From positions 637,807 to 701,806 of the forward strand of contig FN648885.1 in the NCBI GenBank assembly GCA_000310025.1: DNA of 64,000 nucleotides, written 5' to 3'. Position numbers and translations under genes: made by a program. This DNA comes from Ectocarpus siliculosus. Lineage: Eukaryota; Sar; Phaeophyceae; Ectocarpales; Ectocarpaceae. Under the pieces are notes generated by a model. That model worked only from the letters and a program-made list of their open reading frames with translations. It was not told where the DNA came from and searched no databases. This document shows, one piece after another, positions 12,035 through 26,599 of this stretch. The stretch's first letter is position 1. The number at the start of each line of letters is the position of its first letter.

Positions 12035-14389
12035 TGTGTTTCTTGAGGGATTATGTGGCATCTTGGGTCTATGAGTAAATATGCGAATTTCGCGTCGGTT
12101 TATGTTCAGGGCTCGTTAGGGCGACGTTAGACTTGGCGCTGTGTCCGCTGTACCTCGCGATTCTTTGCACAGAACCCGCTCTGGCGCCTTCAAGAGATCA
12201 CGGTATCTTGGAGGAATCACTTTGTGTTGAGATTTTGGAAGTGAAGTACGGGACGGGCATGGAATGGTCAAGTGCAAGAGCTGAGACTCAACAGACCTCC
12301 GGTTCTACATAAATGGTAGCGAGTTCTCACACCAGCTGGGTGTGATGTTGGAGCAGTGCGAGATGTCAGATATGTGCAGTAGCTGAATCGGGGTGGACAT
12401 GCGCTTGGGGGAGGTAACAGGTGCTCGGCGGTGTTCCAATGTAACAACGTTTAGGGTCATGCTTTGACGTGTTTTGAATGCGTTCACACAAAAGTCTTGC
12501 TGTTTTTTCATTTCTTAACTTGATCCCTTCCCCCATGAGTGGTTACGGGAGGTTCGGGTCACTCCGTAACCCCCCCGCGTGGTCGGGTTGAAAACGATTT
12601 TGTGTTCTGTAGGCTTGTCCTATGTTTCTCCTAGTACCATCTTAGCGGCATTGCCTCCGCGTTGTAGCACGGGTTGTGTGTTTGCGTATTGTGTATTTGT
12701 CGCGTTCCAGTTAATGATGCCCAGAATCTAAAATTATAATGTACAATAGAGTCAAATGCTGCGCGTACTTACGGTTGTTCAGCGCTGCCAGAACTGCACC
12801 GATGGGTGTGAGGTGGTGCTGTCAATGTGTTTTTTTGTAGTGTGTCCTGTTGCATGCAGGCAATTCTGATTATAATCTCTTCGCGTGCATTCTCGCCTTT
12901 GAATCCTGTACTTTTTCACCTATCTCGTTTGTGTGAGATATATTTTCCGTTATTTTGAGCCCTTTCGCAGCTCGAATTTCGACGTCTCAATCAGACTACG
13001 AACGCGTAGGCGAGTGCACTGTCCAAGGATGACAAGTGCATCACGCTTTCGCGGCGACTTGAAGCAGAGTCATTAGGATCAAATAGGAAGTGAATGTGTG
13101 GGCGCCGCTTGCACCGCAGCGTGGGCGGGGGTGGTGGTAATGTCAAGGTTGGGAATACTTGGTGCACGTGCGATCAAGATCAAGCACCACCAAGAACCAA
13201 ATTAGCTGGGTGGGAGACAGCCTTCCTAGCAAGAAGTGTAGAAGCCAAAACTGGTCGTGAAACAAATGCTGATGGCTGAGGGGCAGGAAACGACCACAAC
13301 TTGGTAAAGGGCACACGGTGCAAAGATAAGGTAGTGCTACCCTGCTGAAAAGCAGCCGGGGACCACGCATCCATCGAATGAAGCGTCAACTAGCCAAGGT
13401 GGAGCGGCTCACAAAGATTCGCGGGGGCAGTCAAAACGCTGAAGGCGTTGACAGTACACGATTGCCACGCGAGTGTCGGCAGCACAAGCAAGGTGCTCAG
13501 TACACATGCACTACGGCACTTGACCGGGGGGCACGCGGAGTTCGAGCGTACAAGCGCCATTTTGTCCAGGGCTTTGTTGTCCCGCAACACGGTTACGCTG
13601 ACAAGCAAATGTGTTGCTGCTGGACCGCATCAATGCCAGGGCGTTTCTGTATCCGCGAGGCCAAAACATCACCTTGAATAGGGAGCACACCGACTTGTTC
13701 TGCAATGTACCTGTCAACAACCACCACAATCGTACGTCAACACAGCACCCCAACCTTCAACACAGTTTTAGTACTCTGCAGGGAACGCAACTTCATTGCT
13801 GTGTCGCTAAATGTAGCTTCAAATTTATTCAGGGGGCGAAGCACTACAGTCGGCATGCTGTCCAAGATCAGCGACAGGGCGAACAGCTGTGCGTTTCATG
13901 TCGACGGGCGAATGCAAACCCGCGACGGAACCGTTCCGGTGAAGCGAAGCCAACACCTGCTGAATTGAGCTTTGACCATCCACAGCAGCGAAGGAGTACG
14001 TTAGCTTGACTGGAAGAAAGTATGACTGCGAAAGCCTAAACACAGGCTCACACGAGCTTCTCCTAGTGATCCGCCCCATTTCCGTGGCCATTGTACGAAC
14101 TCACCATAGGAGGCGATCCTAACTAATGGTATCTTTCATCGCCGCGGCGGCCTTGGCCGTGTACCGTCCAAGTACCCTTGCGTGCGCTTCAACGAACGTC
14201 CATGTTTCGCTTACGCCAGCAGTTCATCCTCCACGCGTGTGACCGCTCTGTACTCGTACATGATCGGAAATGATATCCTCAAGAGCTCTTGACTACCCTA
14301 AAAAAAATCCCAGCAATCCACACCATCCTGTTTTTGTGCAAGAGTAGGAGAGTAGCCCCTTCACCCGAACGGGTCTAAAACTTGAATGA
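12035..14389. other. Convergent intergenic region
   Basis: This lies between the stop codons of the plus-strand CRAL-TRIO gene and the minus-strand COQ8 gene, so it should hold both 3' untranslated regions. Open frames here are short, show no family signature and lack consistent splice phases. No repeat or RNA gene was recognised. Confidence 0.5.
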
Positions 14390-17300
14390 TCAACCGTAAC
14401 TATATCGGTCATGAACGTCCTCGAGGATGTCTCTGCAGGGGATCACTGCCTTGAGCTTGATGTTCATGAGGAACGCCCCCGCTAGCTTCCTGTGGAGGCT
14501 GTAGGCTTCCTGTGGAGGCGGCGTCAACCTGTTGTGCGAACAATTTACGGAAGCAAACGTCACGAAAAACAAGCGAACCTGCTGCGAGGACACATGTGCA
14601 CGCTGGTTTTTCTGTGGATTTGAGGGCGCCCCGTTGCTTGCAATATCAGCCCCACCGCATGCCTCTAGACGGGACACCGGAACTCCCAAGGTACTCTAGC
14701 GGGGTGACTTGGATTAGGGCACGGAAAGATTTCTTGACAACACCGGCATGCACAACGCAACAGCATGGAACAATACGCACAAAGCACACCGACACAAGCT
14801 TCAAGACACCAACTCACCAACCCTATGCATACCCAATGAGAGCGCACAGGACTAGACCTTGACATACATCTGGCACTGCCACCAGGGCTGTGACCCGCCC
14901 CGCACAAGTTCCCACAACGAATTATTACGGCACAAGGCTTGGCCACCCTTATCACCTGTGCTTCATGAACGTGTCTCCGTGTTGGCTCAGTCGTGCCGTA
15001 ATGTTGCTTCCGTGGAAGTCGAAAGCCTCCCCGTCTCTGCACCGGGTAAGGGCGGCACCGAACAAGCAGAGGTGTGCGGAAAACAAAAAAGGTGAAAACG
15101 CCAGCCTAAACAAAACCGGGGCAGGCTACCACACGCCGGCGACAGCAAAGTTTCACTCGCTCCACGGGGGGGGGGGGGGACTTGCAATGGCACACGAAAT
15201 GCAAAGTACCATTTCAGGCATCTCCACAATGGTTGAGTGAAGGCCTCCGTTCGCACCTGTCTATGAAAGGTTCCCCGACGACCAGGCCAGCCTGCAAGTG
15301 GGCCTTCATCATCGTCTGTGTCTCGTCTCCCGTCAAGAACTTGAGCTCCTGGCTTACCTGCAGAGTCGAAGGCGCCCAACTCAGCATCGAACATGAGCAT
15401 TCCCCTCTAGCGTAAATGTAAATGTCGAAGACGTACACATCTGGAGAGGCATGTCTGGTGTCTGTTCATCACTACTCACACATGTTTTTCGTCTCGTCTA
15501 CTGCAGAGAGTTTAGCGTTGTGAAACCTTCACGCATTCGAGAAGCGATCTTCTACATCAAGAAGCCGAGATAGTCGACAAGGGACAACGTGCCAATTTTC
15601 ATGTGCTTAGAAAACAAGCTTGTTGACACGATTTTGACCAAGAGATAATGAAAGCGGCAACACAGGAGAGTCTTACGGCGCGACAAAACACGCAATCGTC
15701 GGCAGGCCTCCATATCCCTCTTGCCCGCGCCATGCTCACGCCGGATACAAAAATAAAGTGCAATCCCATGTCGTTTCCACTGAGGCACTGAAATCACCCC
15801 TACGAGACACTCGAGCTCGTCGATGACGAATAGCTGCTGTGCTCATCGCAATGCCATACGGTTATCCTTTCAAATGAGGACCGCAGAATTCCATTGCTAT
15901 CTTCTCACAAAAGTCGAAATACCAGCTCCGCATGCTGCCAGTCACAAGCCAAGTCGCAGTACGAGCGGAGCAGCGTCGCCGTCGCCTTGAAAAACGGACC
16001 GGGCACCAAAATCACCCACCCGCATTATCTCCGCTTCGTCTTGGTTTGCGGCAGACCACACCAAGCGAAGGTAGTCGTCAACGAAGCCTTTTCGGTACTC
16101 TCGGCATGCTCCGAAGTCGATCAGACTCATCTTGCCTGAGGACAGACGCAGCGCGTCAGTTAGATTGAGAGGTGTTGCCAATGAACAAACCATGCTCAGT
16201 TTTCGGTAGTCGGGACGTGTTGACAAAAGAGCTGCGGCGAGCGCAAACGCACGGTACAGACACGCATGTTGCATATACCGGACCTCGAGGCTCGTGACTG
16301 CAAATCTGTCTCGAGAGCGTAAAATTTGATGCGGTAACGTCGCGCTCCAGCGTGAAGGAAATGTTCCAACGAAGGAGAAAACACCGGGTATCAATATGAT
16401 GTGAAGGAAAGTGTGTGGCACAAAAGCATGTCACAACAAAACCTTCACATTAATTGGCTACAACATACGCTCGGCTGCATCGATGGCCCGCCAGTAGAGG
16501 TTCTTCAAGATGGGATGTTTCCAATACTACCTCTGGCGGCCTGGACAGCCTCTTAGCTGTGGAGCATTGAAACTCGGTCTAGGATGCGTAAGACGATTAT
16601 CACTCATACCATAGCAGTGGTACCGGTGAGAGGTTAAACAAGAACAGACGGCGCCATTTCAGGCAATACTGACCTGTCTCGCGATCAAACAGGAAGTTTC
16701 CCCAGTTGGGGTCCGTCTGCATGAAGCGCCAGTCAAACAGCTCGTTGATCGTGCAGCGTAGCATGAGCCTCGCAACGTGGTTTCGGACTTCCTGCGTTCC
16801 GTTGGATTATGAACGCCAAAGACAGCAACCACAAGGTCCATCGGCATTGATCACGTTGCGTCCCACTTACCAACGAAATCATCGCTCGTGTTCCACGGTA
16901 GGTTGAAGCACCGTTCTCTTCGGATGTGCTTGTAAGAAAATAGCATTTCCATCCGCGTTAGCCGCTTTTTCAGACGTTCTCGACCAGCTGCGCGTGCCAT
17001 GGGGCACCATTTTATTCTAACGATAGATCATTGACAGTAGCAGGTTGAGGGGACCCAGCAGAATCACATGCCCGATTTCCAAATGGCACTCGCACTGCTG
17101 AACAATCTGTCAAACTCAACGCGCCAGCCTGGGACGATTTCTAGAAGGAGGGCGCACTCAGCATAGCTCAACTTACCTGTGGCATGGGCAAGACCTGGTC
17201 CACAGGGACTCCAGGAGCCAAATGTGTCGTCAATACCTGCCGTGTTCAGTGTCACCGAGACCGAGAGCACAGGGTCAGGAATAATAGCCTTCGTTGAGTC

Positions 17301-20300
17301 AAGGACACTGACTTGCTTTGAAGCCTGCCTGTCGGGCGAGATGTGACCATCGACACGGGTTCACAGGATTCGAAAGCAAACGTACACGCTGACATACTGT
17401 ACACAATGGACACAGGCGCATCGTACTGAAAGGTTTCTTGAAGGATCTGTGCAACGGGAGAAAATGCCGACGGTTCACCCAAGCTGTAGCCATGTGCCGC
17501 TGGTGACTCAGCCAAAGCCACCGCGAAAAGAGTTACACCACACAAGCAAACAGGCCTGCAAGGGCGACTTGCTGAAGGGATTGCGTGTTGAACTAAACCG
17601 CAACACATTGCTTCAAACGTCAGCACGCAAACCGAGGCACAGGCAAAACCAATGGAAGAACACAAACGCAGAGCTGAGCTAGCCACAGCGGCGAATCTAC
17701 CACTGCTTTCTGTTCTGAAGAAACAAATAGGCGACATTGATGTTATTGCAGCACTCCATAACCATGTGTTCAAAACGGAGGGGAGAGGGGGGGACCTCCT
17801 ATGTTTCAGATGACGCCGTTTGCTACACGGCCACACATCCGAGCGGCGAAAACATTACTTTGCACCATCGGGCTATTTTCAGCTTCTAAGCGAAAAACAA
17901 AACTGGCAACGAGCCCCGGGGGAAATCGTTTTCAGACGTGTGTCGGGTTTCGCGAACCGGTGAAACAGCCGCTGAATCCTATATGCGAGACCATAATGGG
18001 ATGCAATGGATGGGTTGCCTGAAAATACTCGTGGGAGCCATTGCTAGCCTTGCGTTCCTTGCCTTGGCTCACCTCTTTGCTGACCAGCTCCTGGACGACA
18101 GTCGGAACACTGACCCACTTACTGAGGCTCTCATCCGACTCTACCAGCTTCTTGAATCGTTCCTGAACACAGCAAGGGACGGCGGGTTGACGTGAGCAAC
18201 GCGCGTACCATAAACAGACGACCTCATCGGGGGATTCAAGGATGCACAGGTTTATACTCTCGGGTGTGGGATCCAATCTGGACTCGTTGAATTTCGGAAC
18301 CTCCCATCAGCATTTCGTACGTCAGCGATGCTGGCGTCGCACAAAATCTGGTCGTGGACTACAGGGATCGACAGTCACTCATGTGTTCAAACGGTGTTGA
18401 CTGTATGCCTGTATTGCCAAGCTCGAGCACTGAATCATGCACATGATGCGTGCTTCCGAGGAGGGCTGTGAATGAATGCTGTCTTACCAACAACCAATCA
18501 GATCTTCTCCCACTTTAGATTAACACTCGCTCTCACCTCCAGCGGAGATAAGCGTATAAACCCACGGCTTTAGATTCGAAACCTTTCGGGGTGAAAATTT
18601 GCATAAAACGACTTCGTGGATCGAAACAAAGGTTGTTCAAAAGCTCAACAAATGTGCTAGCGAGGGATGTATCACATGTCATCACGCCGAACAAGAATTG
18701 CTAGACTTCATCACAATGGGGTGACACAAAACGGCGGAATCTTCGTCCGATTGGGGTTGACAATACGAAAGACTTTTTACCCAAGAAACCTAGATAACCC
18801 AGTCACCTGGTTCGCAGCTTCCCTTTCGTAGTCGCACTCCTCACCCAGTTCTTCCCTCGCTACCTGATAAGCGCGTCACGGCCGAGGCAACCGCGGAGAA
18901 ACGTTCAAGGTGGGCAAGCCCGATGTGACGAATGCAGTGGGTGCAGAAACAACACTTCGACGTTGTTGCATCGCGTACGATCAAAATCATGACAAGGCTC
19001 ATGGCAGGTTTGGGGCAGGATTGAAAGCGCGGTACATCGTTGGGCTCGAACAGAAACTTCGCAATGTATCCCGTTGTGCAAGGTCGAGCTCATCTACAAC
19101 CACCAACACATGTGACGGTGGGAAGACGCCAAACTGTAAAGCATGAACCACAAATCAATCAAAGCAGGGTTCGTTGAAGTGCAAGGCGACCCCGTCGAAA
19201 TTTGCGCAGGGTGCGAACACTCACAAGTAAAGCAACCAATCGCTGAACAACGCCACGTAAAACACGCACCCTGATGATCTCCTCGATATAGAGTCCGGGT
19301 GGGATTATGTTAGTCAGCTGCACCAGCCGCTGCAAGTTCTTCAGATCCGACTCGACGCTATCCGCTACCCCCGGATACTGAATCTTCATCGCCACCTCTG
19401 TTCCGTCCGGCAGCTTGGCTCTGTGCACCTGTCACGAGTAATGCATCGAACAAAAGCGGGTGAGCTCGAAGGAGCGGCGTGTGAACGGGGTAGCGCACGA
19501 CACTTGAAACAACACGATGGAAGAAAGAGGCACAGCGTGCATCGCGAGGGACGTCAACGCACACAACACGTGACGATGCAGAACGACGCTAACACGATCG
19601 TACGCACATGAGGCGGCGACTTCTTTACGGTGGCCGACCGCCGTGCCAGCAAACAGGCGTGTCTCGGCTCAGCGTGCGTTGGCCCGACAGCAAGTTCTCC
19701 GTGGTTATCCGTACAACGAAAGTCAACATGTTGTTTACCTACATCTCGTGTGCACACACACACAGACCTTCTTCGTGCGAACCACAGAGAATACCAGGGA
19801 CAGAAAACGAATGCGGGACGAGAGAGGACGCGGGGCAGCTTCCCCACAAAGGAAAACAGGTAACCTGCCCGCAGATGTCTTGCCCAAGCGACTGCCACTG
19901 GAACCGAATACAGTCAAACGCGCCGCCGTTTACATGTCTGTCGCTGAATACAATCTTGCTGGAAAAGAAGAACGATTTTTTCCCCAGGCGTGTCGCGTGC
20001 AACATTCTCCCTGCTGGGACGGCCTCACCTGTCCGATGCTCGCCGCTGCGATGGGAGTCTCGTCGAAGGCGGCCAGCTTACTTCTCCAGTTCATGCCGAG
20101 GTTCTTTTCTAACTGCCCATGAAGCTGCTTTAATGGCATCACGTCTGCGCCTTGCCTGACTCTGTCGAGAGCTTTGGCTAGAGACGGCGGGATGACGCTC
20201 TCGTCCTGCGTTGCCGAAAAGGAAGCCCACCACAAGGTTTCAGGAGGAACAGAGAGATCGTAAGCGCAGGAAGAAGAACACCTCGGCAGAGAAGCACACA

Positions 20301-22317
20301 CCAGGCAGCTCTTGGTAGGCTATCGACAGTGTCGATGGCAAACGTCAACATATTCCGTGGTGTCCATATCCAATAATTTTATTGGCCGCTCTGCGGTGGT
20401 ACGGCAGTGTGTTGACGGCAGTCGAATCCTGTCGTTCGAAACGCATGACAACGTAGAAATGCCGACCATGAGCGAATTGTTGCCGGCACTACTTGCGACT
20501 GTTGGAAAAGTTTTCTAGTGCACCAAATCTGTGCGCTCAACACTTATCGGCATCCTTCACCTGTATGGAGAGCATCTGCCCTAGCTTCAGCGCCGCGCCT
20601 CGCATGCGGCAGAGCGTCTCGGCCAGTCGCTCCGCGTTCGCGTCAGATGCAACGTACTGTTTCACAGAACCACCCCCCTGACTTATGTCAGGTCTGCCGC
20701 TGCCACCACCTTCAGCATTGTTGCCGGGACCCCCGCCGCCCCGAACAGACTGACGAACAGCCTCCGCTACTGTGCCCATCGCTAGACCGGCGGCAAGCTG
20801 ACCGAAGCCGAAGACGCGGGCGAGCGGGGAGGAGGGGACTGTGCGCGTCCGGGAGTTGGTCATACCACCACCGGCCGCGGCTTGTGGAACGGCACCGGAA
20901 GACCCCCCTCCAAGTCCGACGCCCATCTGGTCAAGATTTAAAGGCAGCGATGAGACAAACGAAGGGGTCTTCGTGGCTGCATGGATACTCTGTACATCGG
21001 GTGACAGCGGAAAATAAATCACGAGCGCTGCAAAAATGGTAGCCGGGGCATTGCCAACCATGGTGTACATTTTTCGGCACGACACAAAGGGAACAAAACA
21101 CGAAGAACCCAAAGTTGCTGCGGCTGCCTGCAAGAAGCTGTCCTACCAGTGGCGTTCACACAAATTCACGTGCGGCATTTCGCGTTTGAGCCACGTACTG
21201 ATCGCCAGAGAACCGCTGGGTTCTGGCAAAAGCTCCGTATTTTGGTTTCATGAGCATTCTGTGACGCTTCACCCGTTCGCCAGAGTCACTCGCAGCGTGA
21301 GCGAAGGCCCATGGTCCGGATTCGTCCGCCTTATTCCTCTTGACCACTTCTGCAGGCTCAGCAGACACTTCTCTAGGCTCTGCAGACACTTCTGCAGGCC
21401 TGCTTGGCGGTGGCACCATCGCACTGACTCCTCCAGACTTAGCCAAGAACGCGCCGTTGTCAACGGCACCCGCAGGCTCCTTTTCTATCACAGGTGGCTC
21501 CGGCATGGAAGCCTTAAAACTCGGCGGCGTTGCCTCAGCAGGCAATTCCGTCCTTCCAGTGGCTTGTACTGCTACCGGCCCAACTCGGTTGGGGGCGGCG
21601 TTCTCTGGAAGCACAGAATTGGCACTCGCTGCTGTTGAAGTTTGGACAACACTCGTGCCACCGTAAGCCGGGGTAGCTGGCTTGGCACCACCGTAGGTCT
21701 GCTGGGGAGGAGGCGGTGTCTGGTGTTGCGCGGAGGAAACGGCCAAGGCCGCAGCCTGCGAGGGGAAGGTGGTTGACACGTGCGGGAATGAAGATGAACA
21801 CACGTGCTGTGGTCCAGAGCATACGACGCGTGTCTCTCACTCGTGTACATTGGAAAGTGGTAAAGATTATTCTCAGGAGGTGAGTACACTATGTTGGGCG
21901 GTTCGCAGGCATATGAAATCACTACCTGCGATCATGGCTGCCCTTGGTTGGTTGCTGTGTCTATAGTGTACAGCAGTACATGTACTGCTGTAGTAGTACT
22001 GCTGTAGTAGTGTCATCGGATCTCGAGTCAGCGCAGCATGTGACTGTTGCGAGCCGGTGCGAAAGGGTGAGCGTAGCATTAACAAACTACAGCAGCAACG
22101 ACCTTTCAGCAACTTCGATTTTGTTTGCTCGATGATACAAGTCTACGGCAAACGTAGCACACCCACGTACGTTCTTCAGGCTGGAAGCCAGTCCACTGCC
22201 GTGTTGCTTCCATTGACGCGCTTGGCGTGCGGCAACGGGCCCCTCGGCCTGCAGCAAAGCTTTGGCCACTATCCCGGCCCCCTTGGCGACTCTCGCCAAG
22301 TCTCCTCCTGCAACCAT
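14390..22317 (-). CDS. COQ8/ADCK (UbiB/ABC1 family) atypical kinase, complete 13-exon gene
   Basis: Exons in transcription order: 22171-22317, 21273-21755, 20561-20989, 20029-20205, 19270-19428, 18807-18863, 18073-18162, 17177-17236, 16674-16791, 16020-16135, 15257-15357, 14956-15036, 14390-14528. They sum to 2157 nt, 718 codons plus stop, with every GT-AG junction in phase. The ATG at 22317 has a GGCC context and an in-frame TAG just upstream. COQ8 proteins are ATP-binding members of the coenzyme Q biosynthesis complex at the mitochondrial inner membrane. Diagnostic motifs are all present: KxGQ (KLGQ, 345-348), the Ala-rich loop AAAS (406-409), VAMK lysine 427, ExD (ECD, 474-476), TDPNWGN (Asp561, Asn566) and DFG (580-582). 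The C-terminal block [15 protein letters not shown] is typical of the family. Residues about 50-240 are a Pro/Ala/Gly-rich insertion with no counterpart in animal COQ8, which makes this protein longer than human COQ8A. The intact motifs argue for a functional gene. Confidence 0.95.
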
Positions 22318-24628
22318 GGCCGCCTCCTACACGATGGCGGAGTTCTCTTGCGTTGTAGTGCCGTGCGAGCTCTGAAAAGGTCAAACAAAGGCAACTTGCT
22401 TGCTGTGCTGCGTGTGTGGCAAGCAAAGGCTATGACATATAATATACCATATAGCCTTTGGTGGCAAGTCTCGAGAAGGACGGGGCCCCGTACGATGAAT
22501 GCCAGCCCTGCTGTACGACCTTTGAGGGGAGTTGCGCGCTAAGCCCAATCGAACCTCGAACCTTGACACTGGACCAGGGCAGGCTGAGGCGGGAACTCAA
22601 AGTGCGCGGGGCACATGAGAGAATACACACATAAACGTGTGCTGAACTACACTATACCGAGCGGTTCAGGGAGCCACGCGCACTGACTGGTGGGTTATTT
22701 TCGGCGTTCTGTGTGCTGCTTGCGGTAGTTCCACAACTCGGGACTGTCAGCTTCGACTGCCTGACGCTCCGGCTGTGTGCACCTTGGTACTTGATGGTAC
22801 TTGCTGCTGTTTGTGGACAGCTTGTCACAAATGATTAAGAAACCGACACGAGGTCGATGGATACATGCACCCACTTGGTCGAAGTGGATTCTTTCGTCGA
22901 AGTGGATTCTTTCGTTCACGTGGGGATAAGCCAGAGTGCCATAGGTTGCGTTGAATTTCAGGCTCATGCGTTGCGAAGGTTTTGCCCCAACGGTCGCGCG
23001 GAACGTTTGCATATACAGAACACGATCTTGGAGATGCCATGTTGTGCTGTTGTTGCCACACTGGGACTTTCCTTTATGCCTGCCTGTCGCACCGGAGCCT
23101 AGGCCAGTGGTAGTAGTCCCCGAGGAGGTAGAGGTCTAGGCCGTTTCGGGGGGCGAGCATCCTCATCCTCGCTACAATGTGGCTGCATTTGTGGAATTTA
23201 GAATACAAAAGTAGGCGGTACAACTATTCGGTCGAACACACTCCCGCCGTTGTGCTCCAACACCCCACATCAATTAGCACATCAATTAGGGAGGCCAGCC
23301 TCGACAACGTTACTGGCCAGCAGGTGTGAAGACCTTCCCGTGCTATCGGCGACACCAGCAGTTTATGCCCGTGTCGTTGATGAACCGTACTTCAACACCA
23401 TTCCTTCTTTGTTCACCACGCCTACCGCTCGAATATGCGATGAAGGTACACAACCATCAACCCTGCTGTGTCTGCGTATCATTGAAACATGTATGCATAT
23501 TACAGCCGTTGTCCACCAAATCGAGCTGTCCTTGCGGACGTCTGCTTCCTACACAGCCACACTAGAAATTCCCGCCCGGTGTCAGAGATACGAAAAACTC
23601 GACACGCCTCCAATACTTGTATCATACAGCAGCAGCAGTGGATATCAACAGGGGCACGACCACTGCTGTATTGACACTGGCACGTGAGAAGCCGTCGTCA
23701 GGATCAAACCAGAATGCACTTTGCGGAGACGTCAGCAGCAGAGAGCTTACAGGATCCATGTTCGCCGGGTGCCGTCGACCACAGAGTGTACGGCACCATC
23801 CTTGTCTCACCCACTTACACGGATACCGGCCCAAACCGACCGTTCGTGCCCGCACACGTCCTAGAATTCCTCCAGAAGCTTTCGTGGAACCCCAACCAGC
23901 TCGTACTTGTGGAGATCTGCGCTTTTTAGAGGCCATATCAGTTCGCGGGTTCACGCTCGGTGAAGAACGACTTTTGCCCAGGAATTATACGAAAATACAC
24001 GCACGCTCTAGGCACGCACTCCGGGCAACGACCGAGGCTTGGCCATCGTACGTATCAGGGAGGGTGACAATGGCGTATTGAGAACCTAGTGCCCAATAAT
24101 TACAAATGTCCTCGCTGGTCTAAGGAGGCAGATAACTGAGGCTTTGAATACACGCGCCACGATATGAGGTCTGCCCACACAGGGCGTTTCGTTCTACAGC
24201 AGTGGCTCAGCCCTGGTGTATGGTTGAAGTTCAGCGAAAATGGAAAGTTATTGCTAAGCTGCGTGTTCGACTGGGTCGTGCCGCCAATTTGTTGTCGTTT
24301 GTTTTGTCGGATCATGGATGGTGTTTGGGAAGCATGGGTACGTCTTGGCCAGAAAGGAACATTTTGGACTTGTGCACCGTAGTCGAGTGGCGGATCCACA
24401 CACTCAATATGCATGACTGGCTTACGCCGCAATGTTTTTCATACATGAGTAAATTTCGTTTTGCTTAAGTTTTTTTCTATTGCTTGCTTCGTACAAGCGA
24501 TTGGCGGAAACAGCGCATAGAGGCGGCTTGTGGAGGATTGAAACAGGTTGCGCTTTGCTATCTATAATACGCGTTTGCAAGGCGTGCTTATTCGTTGACC
24601 AGTACGACGTAGTGGTGTTTTGTCTGAT

Positions 24629-24702
24629 GGGCGCCTTGCCTGTACCAGACCATGGTAGAATTTTTCACGAGGTATTTAGACTGTGGAACAGGCAAGGCGC
24701 CC
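24629..24702. repeat. Perfect 15-bp inverted repeat with 44-bp loop
   Basis: GGGCGCCTTGCCTGT at 24629-24643 is exactly reversed as ACAGGCAAGGCGCCC at 24688-24702. No flanking target duplication is obvious, so it may be a small inverted-repeat element or a transcript hairpin. Confidence 0.7.
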
Positions 24703-26512
24703 GTATTTCTGGCGAACACACACATCGATTGCATTTTTTGGCTAAACTCCAGTTTCATAACATGTCAATTGTGACTGAAGGCCAGCGATATTCACTCTTC
24801 CGGAGGCGCGTCCACTCCTGTACACCACACTTCGGGTTGCTATTGCTGGCCGTGCTTTAGCGTTTGAAAGTCCCGGGTCTCTTAGAAACTTCCTGCTCGA
24901 GATTTAAAAAGCGGTTGAATCTATAGGACGACGCCACGCATCAGAACTACATAAGTTTGGAACGCTTTTTAGGTGTTGCTTGCACTCTTTTGCCATCAGT
25001 CTAGCCAGCAACCAACCAGGTGGAAAAGCAGGTCGACTGTGAAGGAAAATGGCCATAAAAGTCGAACACCAAAATTGCTTGGTTGACCTGTAAGCCCAGC
25101 CATCTAACCAAAGCCTCAAGGGCCTGCAGATCAAGGCCTTCTCTGTTGGGGAGTAGTGGCGGCAGGCAGGTGTTTTCTGTATCCCGGCAGCAGCATTGGT
25201 GAATTGGTGATGACAGGCAACACCTCCATATCCAGCGGATGCAACGGATTGTTTTTCTGCCATCAATTACACATCTCTGAAAGCAAGCAGCTTTGAGGAT
25301 AAAAGCCACCCGCTCTAGGTGACCAAGGAACTGGTTACTTTGCTGGCGTCATATTGGTGTGTCTCGGTGCGGTTAGCTCGGGCAGGTATACCATGTATGT
25401 CTGATCCCTTGTCTGTGATGCAATATTTTACGCGGTGCACAAGGAAGTCTCTCGTGATTTGGTTGATTTTGTCATTCTCCATCTCGAAGATCAGGGACCC
25501 TTTTTTTGAATCAACTCCTGTGTGTTTTGCGGGCCATTTTCACCCGGAATAGTACTCAACGATGCTGACGGATGCCCATGGTTCCGGGTAATTGCCTTTC
25601 ATGCTCCTCATCTGCCGATGTGGTTATATGAGTCTTTTTAGCCAGCGCCACGCCATACGTCCGCAGGGTACAGCGGGCGAGAAAAGCAAGCATTTACCAG
25701 GGACATGGCAATTTTTGTAACAGCGGGTGGGATATCGGAATAGGCCCCCCAGCCTCGACGTTGTTGTGGCGGGTATTCCACATCTCCCCTGCAATTGATT
25801 GCCATCTTAGGAAACATATCCCGGCCAACGTTTTTTCGTTGCTCCATGTTACCATCCCGGGGAATCACACGGGAATGGTTTGTTGGGCCCCACAACCAAT
25901 TCTCGAACAACTCCGAGATGTGCGACCGTGGTGATTGTAATCCTATACCTGTATCCCGGTCCTTCAGTGAAACGCCGAGTTTGATCTGTATAGGGTTTCG
26001 TACATTTCCTGAGCGATATCATTCGACACTACGCGTGAACCCGCTACGTACGTGGCCTCTGAAGAACGCAAATCTCCTCCAGCACAAGCTCGTTTGACTC
26101 CAGCAAACGGGCGAGATCTTTCGACAACTAATTGTATGTGCCCTCTGGTGTGTTGCGACTATATGGGGTGTGGACAGAACAGGTTAGGAACACGGTGTAG
26201 AAGTTGTCTGTGGGGTGTTCTTAGCACATGCACCGTACCCTACCAGGCGTCATCTACCTTTCTATCAAAGTTCATTCTCGCAGGATCCCTCCTGTGTGTT
26301 TTTGGCGCCAGTTTGTTTCCAGGTGACCCCTCCCCACCCACCCACGCATGCAACAGCAATAACAAAGGTATCCGCCACGAGCGTAGCAGCTGTGTTCATG
26401 CTCCGTTCTTGTGTGGTGATTGATACAGACCGGGAGGCTGTAGGACGCTCAGATTTTGTGAGCGCGAGAGTCTGGGACAGCCTGAAAAATCTTAGTGCAT
26501 GGGTGCCCCTAG

Positions 26513-26545
26513 GGCGGTTTGGCAAAACTGTAGAAAGTGTGGGAG
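26513..26545 (+). repeat. Dispersed repeat end, copy 1
   Basis: GGCGGTTTGGCAAAACTG followed by AGAAAGTGTGGGAGA. The same roughly 33-bp block recurs at 34638-34668 and 37699-37733, and in inverse, more diverged form near 34162-34215. It is therefore the conserved terminus of a local repeat family. Confidence 0.7.
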
Positions 26546-26599
26546 AACCTCCCTTTAAGAGCGACGCCAAGGGGGCGCTGTTCTCATTGACTCCTTTTA

